A stretch of 45,727 nt of DNA from Gammaproteobacteria bacterium (GTDB lineage Bacteria > Pseudomonadota > Gammaproteobacteria > Pseudomonadales > Pseudohongiellaceae): NCBI GenBank assembly GCA_009692305.1, contig SHZK01000019.1, positions 1-45,727 on the forward strand, read 5' to 3'. A program made the position numbers and the translations under genes. Each line of letters starts with the position of its first letter. Position 1 is the stretch's first letter. Positions 25,074-32,975 of this stretch are shown here, piece by piece. Under the pieces are notes generated by a model. The model did no database searches. It saw nothing but the letters and a program-made list of their open reading frames with translations, and was not told the DNA's origin.

Positions 25074-25583
25074 TTATTCTGAGAATTTGGACAGGATGTC
25101 TGGATTGTAGGCCTGATGACAGGCGGTACAAACGCTATAGATTTGCGCGCCAGCCTGGAAGAAATCCTCTTCGTTCTGAGCCTCGGCCGCTGTCATGGCC
25201 AGCAGTCCGGCTTCGCTTAAACCCTTGGCATAAATCATCCATGCATCGTTATCCACGGCCCGGCCCGTGAGGGCAAGCAGATTGCCAGATTCGGCGACAA
25301 CGGCTGCCTGCGCCCTGACATAGTTCCAGCCATCGTCAGTAGTTGGATACAACTCTTCATAGCCAGATGCGTCCAGCACCCAGCCACCAGAATCCCAGAG
25401 AATGTCCGATGCAGGCTCCAGTACATAAGCCATGATTTCCTTCACATTGAGCGTCAGGTTGTAGTTGCCGGCGACGTCGCTGACTTCTGCAACATCGTCC
25501 TCAGGCGGCGAACAACTGGCGAGAACCAGGCTGCCAAACACGCATAACACTGGCCCGAGCAAAGAATGATTAAATGATTTCAT
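25074..25583 (-). CDS. Heme-binding cytochrome c lipoprotein
   Basis: A 169-residue lipoprotein (lipobox LASC at about 21-24) with a single CTACH heme-binding motif near the C-terminus (IYSVCTACHQAYNP). The body is mainly helical (MAYVLEPASDILWDSGG, NYVRAQAAVVAESGNLL, DDAWMIYAKGLSEAG-type segments). A C-terminal CxxCH in a four-helix bundle is the layout of cytochrome c prime-like (class II) proteins. It lies upstream of the HupE-like and anchor genes on the same strand and is probably the first gene of that operon. Role unknown; it may link redox chemistry to metal uptake or to an oxidase. Confidence 0.83.
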   Translation of the reverse strand: MKSFNHSLLGPVLCVFGSLVLASCSPPEDDVAEVSDVAGNYNLTLNVKEIMAYVLEPASDILWDSGGWVLDASGYEELYPTTDDGWNYVRAQAAVVAESGNLLALTGRAVDNDAWMIYAKGLSEAGLLAMTAAEAQNEEDFFQAGAQIYSVCTACHQAYNPDILSKFSE

Positions 25584-25785
25584 GGTAGGTTCCTGCGGTT
25601 AATGGCTGTACCGATTCCGGTATTGGTATTTCCAGGGACTTCATGACGATTGATTTAATTCGGGAGTCGCGCCGGTAGTGCTGGCTTGGTGCTAGCGTAT
25701 TGCTGCTGCGGTTTCGCCCTGGACGACAAAGTCTGCCCTAATTTCTGCATTTATTCTACTTCTGCAAACAGAGAAGGCATGGGGT

Positions 25786-26958
25786 ATGATGAGCCACATG
25801 TTGATTCTCAAACACTTTTCCTTGCCGCTGGTGGGTCTGCTACTTGCCCTGCTACCGATGGCGTTAATTGGCTCGGAACTATTGTTGCAGCCCACTCCGG
25901 ATGGTGGTCTGCAACCGCGGCTCGTGGTGGACGCAACCGGCACCGTGCATCTGTTGTATTTTAGAAAGCGCCTCGACCAGCCTCAGGCGCGGGAGGGCAA
26001 TCTCTATTACCGCCAGTATCTGGCAGATAGTGGGCGCTGGGGTAATCCCGTCAAGGTCTCGAGCACCGCCTTCAACCTACAGACTTTTTCGATCGCGCGC
26101 GCAGGCATGGCGCTGGATGGCGACGGTCGTGTACACGTTATCTGGTATTTGCCGCGAGCAGGGCAGTATATCTATGCGCGTTCTGACACTGGGCGCACCG
26201 CATTCGAAACCCAGCAATCAATGGTAACCCAGTTCGCTGAGGGTCTCGACGCCGGTGCTGACATTGCCGCGGCGGGCAATCAGGTCGCCATCGTGTGGGG
26301 CGCAGGTGATCTGAGCCGGGAGTTCGAGCGCACGGTATTCTTGCGTGTGTCTGGCGATAATGGCGCCACCTTTGGTCCAGAATTAGCCGCAGGCAATACT
26401 GATCTGGGTGCCTGTGCCTGCTGCTCACTGGCGACTGATTTCAATAGTAGCAATGGCCTGTTCGTTGGCTATCGTTCTGCCATCGACGGCAGCGGACGCC
26501 ACATGCAATTACTGACACTGGATTTTGCCGGGGACAATATCTCCAGCGCTACCTATGCATCGGTGCATGAGTTGCAGCAATGGGAATTGTCAGCCTGTCC
26601 GCTCAGCACCAACGATATTGCGACCGACCCGGCTGGTACGCAGTGGCTGGTGTTCGAGACTGCGGCACGCATCGTCCAAAAACAGCTGCAAGCTGACAGC
26701 GCTCCCAGTCTGGTTGCGGAACCATTGTCCACGACCCGGCAAAAGAATCCGGCAGTTGCTTTCAATAGTGCCGGCCAGCGTCTGATCGTGTGGGGCGAAG
26801 GCATCAGTCACAGTCGCGGTGGACGTTTGAACATGCAGCTGTTTGATGCCGACGGCAGCAGTCGCGCTACTGGTTTCGAAGCAAACATTGAGATTCCTGA
26901 GTTCAGTTTCCCGGCTGCCGCCTGGTTGCCTGATGACAAGTTCCTCGTTCTGTATTAA
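25786..26958 (+). CDS. Exported beta-propeller (BNR/sialidase-like) protein
   Basis: A 390-residue protein with an N-terminal signal or anchor (about 1-29) and a body of repeated beta blades. BNR-like segments include VFLRVSGDNGATFGPE. Recurring blades have the form ..VDATGTVHLLYF, ALDGDGRVHVIWYL, AVAFNSAGQRLIVWGE. A four-cysteine patch ACACCSLA near residue 208 resembles cysteine clusters in exported BNR-domain proteins. Such folds bind or hydrolyse glycans, but there is no full set of sialidase catalytic residues that I can point to. It is divergent from the cytochrome/HupE operon and convergent with the coiled-coil gene. Start ATG 25786 has GAGAAGG about 8 bases upstream. Confidence 0.75.
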   Translation: MMSHMLILKHFSLPLVGLLLALLPMALIGSELLLQPTPDGGLQPRLVVDATGTVHLLYFRKRLDQPQAREGNLYYRQYLADSGRWGNPVKVSSTAFNLQTFSIARAGMALDGDGRVHVIWYLPRAGQYIYARSDTGRTAFETQQSMVTQFAEGLDAGADIAAAGNQVAIVWGAGDLSREFERTVFLRVSGDNGATFGPELAAGNTDLGACACCSLATDFNSSNGLFVGYRSAIDGSGRHMQLLTLDFAGDNISSATYASVHELQQWELSACPLSTNDIATDPAGTQWLVFETAARIVQKQLQADSAPSLVAEPLSTTRQKNPAVAFNSAGQRLIVWGEGISHSRGGRLNMQLFDADGSSRATGFEANIEIPEFSFPAAAWLPDDKFLVLY

Positions 26959-26971
26959 CTCACTCAAGCTA

Positions 26972-26999
26972 TCCTGACACTACTGTCCTGACACTACTG
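26972..26999. repeat. Exact 14-bp tandem duplication over a stop codon
   Basis: TCCTGACACTACTG occurs twice in immediate succession (26972-26985 and 26986-26999). On the minus strand each unit starts CAGTAG, and the second supplies the TAG stop (26994-26996) of the coiled-coil gene. The duplication lies between two convergent genes. Perfect identity implies it is recent or maintained. Confidence 0.92.
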
Positions 27000-27650
27000 C
27001 AAAATGCGCTGCTGGCGAATGATTTCATTTTCCAGTTGCTGCAATTGGTGTTCACTTTCCCGTTGCCTCTGCAGCTGTTGTTGTCGCACTGAGTTTTGCA
27101 GGAGACGGCGCTCGGCGGAGAGAGTGGCATCGAATTGCGACTCGTTCAGGCGTCGCGTTAAGCCAGCGTTCTCTTGCTGGATGGCAGTGGCATTCTGTTG
27201 CAACTGGGCGAATGCGGCCGTGACAAACCCGGTACGTGCTTGCAGCGCATTTTCGCCACAGGCGTATTCGGCGCCCACGAGCAATTGCAGGGGGCTTTCT
27301 ATTTCTGACGGAGTCCTGGCTATCTCTGACGGAGTCTGGTCAGCAGCAGTTGCATTCTGCGTAGTCTCGAAAGCTGTGGTTACATAAGAGGCACGCCACG
27401 CTGCCAGCACCTCACAATGGGCGATATACTGCGCCAGCAATTCACCATCGATAGCGGCGATAAATTGTGCACAGTTGGGGTTGGGGTTGGGGTTGGTGGC
27501 GGGGGCTTGTTGCAAGCCCGAAAGGCAGGCACTGGCTAAGGTGTCGAGTTGTTGCAGAACACCAACGGCACCGTCGATATGGGATTGCAAGGTCGCGTCC
27601 TGGGCAGTTGCCTTGGCGCCAATTAGCAAAGCAATGCCCAGGCCAAGCAC
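26994..27650 (-). CDS. Secreted coiled-coil protein with an Asn-Pro repeat
   Basis: About 218 residues if translation begins at GTG 27650, giving a signal peptide ending GAKATAQ. The frame stays open to 28061 upstream, but that part overlaps the YkgJ gene in another frame and looks non-coding. The mature protein has an NPNPNPNC run, a duplicated TPSEI segment, and four cysteines. The C-terminal third is a strong coiled coil rich in Gln/Glu/Leu (RQQQLQRQRESEHQLQQLEN). I recognise no family. The GTG lies 35 bases after the YkgJ stop codon, so expression may depend on that gene. No ribosome-binding site is clear, so the start is uncertain. Confidence 0.6.
   Translation of the reverse strand: MLGLGIALLIGAKATAQDATLQSHIDGAVGVLQQLDTLASACLSGLQQAPATNPNPNPNCAQFIAAIDGELLAQYIAHCEVLAAWRASYVTTAFETTQNATAADQTPSEIARTPSEIESPLQLLVGAEYACGENALQARTGFVTAAFAQLQQNATAIQQENAGLTRRLNESQFDATLSAERRLLQNSVRQQQLQRQRESEHQLQQLENEIIRQQRILQ
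27475..27505 (+). repeat. TTGGGG repeat with G-quadruplex potential
   Basis: G-runs at 27477-27480, 27483-27486, 27489-27492 and 27501-27505 are spaced by TT or short linkers. This (TTGGGG)3 tract lies on the template strand of the coiled-coil protein gene, where the coding strand specifies the Asn-Pro repeat. It meets the simple four-run criterion for an intramolecular G-quadruplex. Confidence 0.7.
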
Positions 27651-27684
27651 TAGACTGGTTGCACTGCAGCGGGCGATATAGCGC

Positions 27685-28131
27685 CTAGGAGAAGAGTTCG
27701 AAGCGCTTTTCCCAGTTCTTGAAACGCTTGCGACAATACTCCTCGAGTTGCAGGTAGCTTGAGAAGAAATAAGTGCTCGCTGCTTCGATGGATTCATCAA
27801 ATTCACAGAAGTCATTTTTATAATCCCGACACACCCAGGGACGCTGGTCATAGATATTGCAAACGCCACCTTCGCCGAGGTGTGAACAACGTGTGGCAAT
27901 AAGCAGGAACCAACCATCAGAATCCTTGAATACACTGATATTTTCATGGGACACCTGCCACAGCAAATGATCGAAGTCTTCCCTGGATTTTGGTGCTTTG
28001 ATTGGTTGATTAATAGAAACACAGCAGATGGATTGCGTACACTTGGTGCATTTCTTGTCAATTGTGATCGTGCTACTCACCGAGCCAGCCGCAGTAACAT
28101 CCTTTAGCTTGATCGTATTCTTTGCATTCAT
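27685..28131 (-). CDS. YkgJ-family cysteine cluster protein
   Basis: About 148 residues from ATG 28131 (a GTG four codons earlier is possible). It carries the family signature: KCTKCTQSICC near the N-terminus, then TRCSHLGEGGVCNIYDQRPWVCRDY. These cysteines match the CxxCxxxxCC...C...C...RPxxCR pattern of the YkgJ/UPF0153 family, thought to bind zinc or an iron-sulfur cluster. It is cytoplasmic. The family has been linked to iron-sulfur or oxidative modification chemistry but has no settled reaction. The exported coiled-coil gene lies just downstream on the same strand. Confidence 0.88.
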   Translation of the reverse strand: MNAKNTIKLKDVTAAGSVSSTITIDKKCTKCTQSICCVSINQPIKAPKSREDFDHLLWQVSHENISVFKDSDGWFLLIATRCSHLGEGGVCNIYDQRPWVCRDYKNDFCEFDESIEAASTYFFSSYLQLEEYCRKRFKNWEKRFELFS

Positions 28132-28316
28132 AAACTGGACCACGTTACTGCTGTTGCGGCACCCGACTTTCGACTGCCCGGTTTTATTGGAAAGCTGATT
28201 CTAGCACTCATCAGGAAGTATGTAGGCAATTTTATCGCGAGCAAGCTTGCCGCTACCGATGGCTTTACAATCACGCGCCCTGTCAGCAGAATGCCAACAT
28301 TCCCTGGAGATATCCG

Positions 28317-30590
28317 ATGCTGCAAACTGAACTTCGTGCGATGCGTAACTCTTGTGTAGCTGGTTTAAAAAGCGGCCTGCTGTTTGTCATGTTGCTGTCC
28401 TGTTCGACGGATGAGCCGGTAACGACCACTGCGCCGGCACTGGCAACACTGCCAGAACTGTCATCAGTAACAGCGGCTACCGAGTTGCGTCTGCAGACCT
28501 TGTCCACTAAGCCGTGGTTGATTACTGGTGGCGATGTACTGGTGGAGCTAATGCTGCCGGAGAATGGGAATCCGGCGGCGCTGCAAGTAAGTCTCAATGG
28601 CGTTGCCATCACCAGTAGCTTCCGGCCAGTCTCCGCGCTGCGCCTGCAGGCATTGCTGACCGATCTACCGCTTGGCGACAGCACCCTGCAAGCCAGTCTC
28701 GGCAACAACAGCGCAACCGCTTCACTGCTGTTAACCAATTATCCAATCAGCGGTCCGATCATTTCAGGCCCCCATGAAACTCCGTTCTATTGCCAGACCG
28801 AAGAATTTCAACTTGTGACCGGCGCTTTACTCGGCCCGGCCCAGAATAGCAATTGCGCGGTAGTGCCAAGAGTTGATTATGTCTATTGGTCGACAACCGA
28901 TGCTGTCTTCAAGCCGTGGCCGCAATTCAACGCTGGTTTCGCTCCGCTGGACCTTACGCAAATCAGCGTCAATGGCAGCAGCGCTGTTCCATATATTGTG
29001 CGTGTGGAAACCGGTACCGTGAACCGTTCGGTCTACGAAATTGCCATGTTGCACAATCCGGCCGACGCGCAGCCAGACCCCTGGACTCGTAGTGCGCAAT
29101 GGAATGGAAAGCTGGTGTATACCCATGGCGGCGGCTGTCGCGGTGGCTGGTACCAGCAGGGTAATAGCACTGGCGGAGTATTGCGTGAAGGTTTGTTCGC
29201 CCAGGGTTATGCGGTGGTGTCAGCAACGTTTAATGTATTCGGCAATAACTGTAACGACCTGCTCGCGTCTGAAACCCACATCATGGTGAAGGAACGGTTT
29301 ATTGAGCAGTACGGTGTACCCATATATACAATTGCCACCGGAGCATCCGGCGGTTCCTATCAATCGCATCAAACCGCAGACAACTATCCGGGTGTATTTG
29401 ACGGCATTATCGTGTCCTCCAGTTTTCCCGATGTCACCTCGGCCACGATCTTTACGCTCGCCGATGCGCGCCTGCTGCACTACTATTTTACCGCGGTGAA
29501 TCAGGAGAGCTTTACGCTTGAGCAGCAGCGGGCAGTAGCAGGATTTGGTGCATGGGGATCGCTTCCCAACCTGAGTCGCGGCGCGGCCCGGCTCGATCCG
29601 CTTTACGGCTTCGACACAGCGCTGGAAGAGCAGGGTGGTGAACTCAGTATCCCGGCTCTGGAAAATTTGCGCTTCAGCAACAATTTGCCCGATGGCGTGC
29701 GGGCGACAGTATATGACCACACGATCAATGTGTATGGCATGGTTGCCAATACGCTAATTGCGCAGCGACCCCTGGATAATGTCGGCGTGCAATACGGTTT
29801 GGCCGCGCTGAACGCGGGTGTCATCAGTCCGCAACAGTTTATCGACTTGAATCGCGACATCGGTGGTTTTGATCGGGATATGAATCACGTGCCCGAGCGC
29901 CATGTAGCCGATCCCGCTGCCAGCAAACGCGCTATTGAGTCCGGGCGTATCTTGTTTGGAGGCGCTGGCCTGGCATCAACACCAGTGATTGACTATCGCT
30001 CCTACACTGATCATAGCGAGGATGGTGATATCCATATGATCGTCCACCAGTACTCGACCCGACAACGCTTACAGTTGGCCAACGGTCATGCGAATAATCA
30101 TGTCATGCAAATTGGCGGCGCCTGGGGCTTCACTGCAGATGCGCCCGATCTTGGCGAATTATTCCGGCAGATGGATCAGTGGCTGCTGGCGATAGCCAGT
30201 GATCGCTCGGACGCAGATCAGCAGCTCAAGGTAGAACGCAACAAGCCTGCCCGACTCACCGATGCCTGCTGGGACAATACCGCTGGGCAGCACACGCGCA
30301 TCAATGAGATTCAAACTTATACCGGAGGTAGTCGTTGCAGCGAACTCTATCCTGCCTATCCGACGCCGCGTCAAGTCGCCGGAGCACCGCTGGCAAACGC
30401 TGTCGTAAGTTGCCATCTGCGACCTATCAATACCGCCGATTACAGTGTTGAATTTCTGGATGAGCAATTTATGGAATTGCGCCGCATATTTCCGGATGGA
30501 GTCTGCGACTGGTCCGCCGGCGATGCCACCGGCGCGCGCTATCAAGGCACCTGGCTGTCATTCGGGCCATCACCAATTAACCGCATATAA
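28317..30590 (+). CDS. DUF6351 family exported hydrolase-like lipoprotein
   Basis: A 757-residue protein. The start at 28317 has GGAGAT about 7 bases upstream. A lipobox-like LLSC follows a hydrophobic segment within the first 30 residues. The N-terminal domain (about 50-145) is a beta-sandwich with WLITGGDVLVEL. The main part is an alpha/beta-hydrolase-like DUF6351 domain with HGGGCRGGWYQQG, the nucleophile elbow GASGGSYQS and FDGIIVSSSFPD. The resemblance is to tannase/feruloyl-esterase-type proteins, which would place substrate hydrolysis at the cell surface or periplasm. A late histidine (HANNHVMQIGG or HSEDGD) could complete the triad. The real substrate is unknown. Confidence 0.85.
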   Translation: MLQTELRAMRNSCVAGLKSGLLFVMLLSCSTDEPVTTTAPALATLPELSSVTAATELRLQTLSTKPWLITGGDVLVELMLPENGNPAALQVSLNGVAITSSFRPVSALRLQALLTDLPLGDSTLQASLGNNSATASLLLTNYPISGPIISGPHETPFYCQTEEFQLVTGALLGPAQNSNCAVVPRVDYVYWSTTDAVFKPWPQFNAGFAPLDLTQISVNGSSAVPYIVRVETGTVNRSVYEIAMLHNPADAQPDPWTRSAQWNGKLVYTHGGGCRGGWYQQGNSTGGVLREGLFAQGYAVVSATFNVFGNNCNDLLASETHIMVKERFIEQYGVPIYTIATGASGGSYQSHQTADNYPGVFDGIIVSSSFPDVTSATIFTLADARLLHYYFTAVNQESFTLEQQRAVAGFGAWGSLPNLSRGAARLDPLYGFDTALEEQGGELSIPALENLRFSNNLPDGVRATVYDHTINVYGMVANTLIAQRPLDNVGVQYGLAALNAGVISPQQFIDLNRDIGGFDRDMNHVPERHVADPAASKRAIESGRILFGGAGLASTPVIDYRSYTDHSEDGDIHMIVHQYSTRQRLQLANGHANNHVMQIGGAWGFTADAPDLGELFRQMDQWLLAIASDRSDADQQLKVERNKPARLTDACWDNTAGQHTRINEIQTYTGGSRCSELYPAYPTPRQVAGAPLANAVVSCHLRPINTADYSVEFLDEQFMELRRIFPDGVCDWSAGDATGARYQGTWLSFGPSPINRI

Positions 30591-30936
30591 AGTAACTGGA
30601 ATATAAACAGCCAGGTCGCCATGTCGAAAACCCTGCCAGTGACTTTGGCAGGGCAGGGCCCACCGGCACTTCGCTTACTTCCGCTATCTCCGTTACGCTG
30701 AGCGACTCCGGGTAGTAAAGCCGCAGCAGTCGCCAGTTACGCATTGGCCCATGTGTTTCCCACTGTAACGGTAACTGGTGAAATTTGTGCAATACGAATG
30801 CTGGCGGTCAGTGGCTTGTTTGCAGACTGACAAGTTGACTCAATCCAGTTCCACCCGGTAACAGAATAGCGCTTGATTAAAGCCAATCAGTGGTTTACTT
30901 TCAGTGGCTTAGCGAAGAACCGGAGAGGATTTTCAA
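30591..30936. other. Intergenic region with a strong hairpin
   Basis: No credible gene in 346 bases. CCCTGCCA (30631-30638) pairs with TGGCAGGG (30646-30653). On the minus strand this hairpin is followed by TTTTC, giving weak terminator character in that direction; no T-run follows it on the plus strand. A 71-codon minus-strand frame (30577-30792) has no signal, motif or ribosome-binding site that I trust. The promoter of the gene at 30937 is probably near the 3' end, and a GGAGAGG ribosome-binding site precedes that gene. Confidence 0.45.
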
Positions 30937-31920
30937 ATGCTAATTATCCAGCGCATGGTGAGTGTTGTTGCCTTAACTTTGTCAGTAACGGCCACGGCCC
31001 AGAATCTCTATGATCCGCCCCGCACTGCTTCCGGCAAACCAGATTTGCAGGGGTATTGGACCAATGCCTCCCTTACTTCGATGCAGCGCAATTCAAATTT
31101 TGACCAATTGGTCATACCTCCCGATCGGGTAGCCGATGTTACCGCCAGCCATCCACAAAACGTACGCCAGGCGACCGACGATGGCCTCGTGCAGGGTCAA
31201 CTGCTGGACGGATCTGATCTGGGAGAGGGGCGTGGTTACAATGCGTTTTGGGTGGACCCTGGTTCGCAATACGGCACCGTCCGGGGTGAAACACGCAGTT
31301 CCTGGATCGTGCATCCGGAAAACGGACGCATACCCTTTTCTGAACAGGGCAGTCAGTTACGGCGCCAGCAATTTGCCGGTTTAAACAGCAACGATGGGCC
31401 AGAAGGGCGTGCCCTTGGTGAGCGCTGCCTGATTGGATTTGGCAGCACTGGTGGGCCACCCATGAATAACGTGCTGTATAACAATATGTACCAGATTGTG
31501 CAGACAGACGATTACGTAGTGATTCTGGTAGAGATGGTGCATGACGCCCGCATTATTCCAATCAATGGCGAACATCGACCAGACCCCCTCAAGCCCTGGC
31601 TCGGAGACTCTGTAGGCTGGTGGGAGGGTGACACGCTGGTGGTAGAAACCATCAATCTGCATCCCCAGCAGTCACGCGAGAATTCAGCTGCACTGTCAGC
31701 TCAAGGCAAAGTAACCGAACGCTTTACGCGCTGGTCTGCCGATCAAATCGTGTATGAATTTGAAGTTACCGATCCTGAGTATTACACCGAGACCTGGCGT
31801 GGCGAGATGAGTTTCAATGCCACTGACACGAAACTGTACGAATATGCCTGTCATGAAGGCAATTACGGATTAATCGGGATACTCGGTGGTGCGCGACGTC
31901 TGGAGGCGGACGAGAAGTAA
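30937..31920 (+). CDS. Exported SGKPD-motif protein, paralog of 22007-22897
   Basis: A 327-residue exported protein with a cleavable signal (about 1-21, ending ATA). The mature start YDPPRTASGKPDLQGYWTNAS matches the family hallmark. The C-terminal half has LGDSVGWWEGDTLVVETINL, KVTERFTRWSADQIVYEF, and DPEYYTETWRGEM, paralleling the lipoprotein at 22007. It differs by having a signal peptidase I site rather than a lipobox, so one paralog would be lipid-anchored and the other soluble. No DUF6152 gene is adjacent here; instead the DUF6351 hydrolase is upstream on the same strand. Function unknown. A strong terminator follows. Confidence 0.83.
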   Translation: MLIIQRMVSVVALTLSVTATAQNLYDPPRTASGKPDLQGYWTNASLTSMQRNSNFDQLVIPPDRVADVTASHPQNVRQATDDGLVQGQLLDGSDLGEGRGYNAFWVDPGSQYGTVRGETRSSWIVHPENGRIPFSEQGSQLRRQQFAGLNSNDGPEGRALGERCLIGFGSTGGPPMNNVLYNNMYQIVQTDDYVVILVEMVHDARIIPINGEHRPDPLKPWLGDSVGWWEGDTLVVETINLHPQQSRENSAALSAQGKVTERFTRWSADQIVYEFEVTDPEYYTETWRGEMSFNATDTKLYEYACHEGNYGLIGILGGARRLEADEK

Positions 31921-31940
31921 GCGACCCCATCGGTCGGAAT

Positions 31941-31968
31941 AAAAAAGGAGCCATATGGCTCCTTTTTT
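31941..31968 (+). terminator. Rho-independent terminator
   Basis: A perfect palindrome, AAAAAAGGAGCCAT followed by its complement ATGGCTCCTTTTTT, ends in a T-run extending to 31969. It begins 20 bases after the stop of the exported SGKPD protein. Symmetry allows it to act in both directions, serving also the convergent DUF4159 gene. Confidence 0.9.
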
Positions 31969-32054
31969 TATGGTCTAGCTGCCTGGAAGCAAAGCTTTTC
32001 CCTGGGCATAAATGCAAGTGGGATGTATGCGGCTACGGGTGCGCATTGAAGGCT

Positions 32055-32810
32055 CTAGTGAGTCAGCGAATAAACCAGATAATTGATGCCCAGCTGATAG
32101 GCAGAGTTGGCGTACTGGGTTGGGTACCATTCGTCATAGGTGTGTTCCCAGCCATCACCCATGTCTGAATTCCAGTTGATAAGAACCATAACCCGGCCAT
32201 CGTCATCGAGAATGGCGTGGTTGCTCGCGCTGTCGATGCCTTGTTGTCCCATGCCCTGACGACCCCCGCGTCCCGGGATCATTTGCGGGCCATCGATGTC
32301 ATAGAAGGTATGGTAGATCTCGTGATTTGCTTGCAGTTCCACCAGTTGTCGGTCAGGAAACAACAGCGAGAAGTCACGGTAGAACGCTTCCCATTGCTGC
32401 TCGCCCCAGAAATCATCGATTAGCAGAAATCCGCCCCGCAACAAATATTCCCGCAAATTTTCGACTTCGGCAGGATTTAGCAAGAGGCCGCCATTGCGGC
32501 CCATCTCCAGCGCATACAGAAAGGGGTAATCGAATATTTCCTGGTCATCGAAGCGCAAGACTATGGGAGTCGACATGACCCGCACATTGGTGAGCCTAGC
32601 CACGCCGCGCAGGAAATTCTCATCGGCTGCAGGAAAATCCGTGGCCCAGGGGCCGCCGTAAAAACCGCCATCGTAATAGCTGTTATAGTGCATCCTGACA
32701 AAGGCAAATTCGCCGCCAATATCATACAAGTCGGGCTGATCTTCCTGCGCGCTGGCGGTAGCTGCCAACAGGCAGGTCAGTACCAGAAATTTGTTAAAGT
32801 TCAGCAACAT
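32055..32810 (-). CDS. DUF4159 domain exported protein
   Basis: A 251-residue protein with a signal peptide (about 1-21, ending ASA). The rest is a DUF4159 domain: FAFVRMHYNSYYDGG, LYALEMGRNGGLLLNPAEVENLREYLLRGGFLLIDDFWG, QWEAFYRDFSLLFPDRQLVEL and NHAILDDDGRVMVLINWNSDMGDGWE. The fold is related to class I glutamine amidotransferase-like domains, but the active-site cysteine is not expected in this family. DUF4159 proteins are often near MoxR/von Willebrand-type genes; here it stands alone, divergent from the secreted helical-repeat gene at 32976. Function unknown. Confidence 0.88.
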   Translation of the reverse strand: MLLNFNKFLVLTCLLAATASAQEDQPDLYDIGGEFAFVRMHYNSYYDGGFYGGPWATDFPAADENFLRGVARLTNVRVMSTPIVLRFDDQEIFDYPFLYALEMGRNGGLLLNPAEVENLREYLLRGGFLLIDDFWGEQQWEAFYRDFSLLFPDRQLVELQANHEIYHTFYDIDGPQMIPGRGGRQGMGQQGIDSASNHAILDDDGRVMVLINWNSDMGDGWEHTYDEWYPTQYANSAYQLGINYLVYSLTH

Positions 32811-32975
32811 GATAGTGAGCTATGCCTGATTTATGGCCTGGGGACTTGATTAAGCGGCGTTTGCCGGACCGTCGTAGTTTGTATCGACAAGTTCCGGAGA
32901 TCAAGCTATTGTCATTAAACCTGCACGGTCGCGGTCCTCACACTCTTTAATGTGCTCATGAACGACATCAACGAC

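Noticed and set aside
27687..28061. N-terminal part of the long minus-strand frame that contains the coiled-coil protein
   Set aside because: It overlaps the YkgJ gene in another frame and looks random; the real protein probably starts near 27650 with a signal peptide.
30577..30792. 71-codon frame on the minus strand between the DUF6351 and SGKPD genes
   Set aside because: No ribosome-binding site, signal peptide or recognisable motif, and it overlaps a strong hairpin. It is most likely non-coding.
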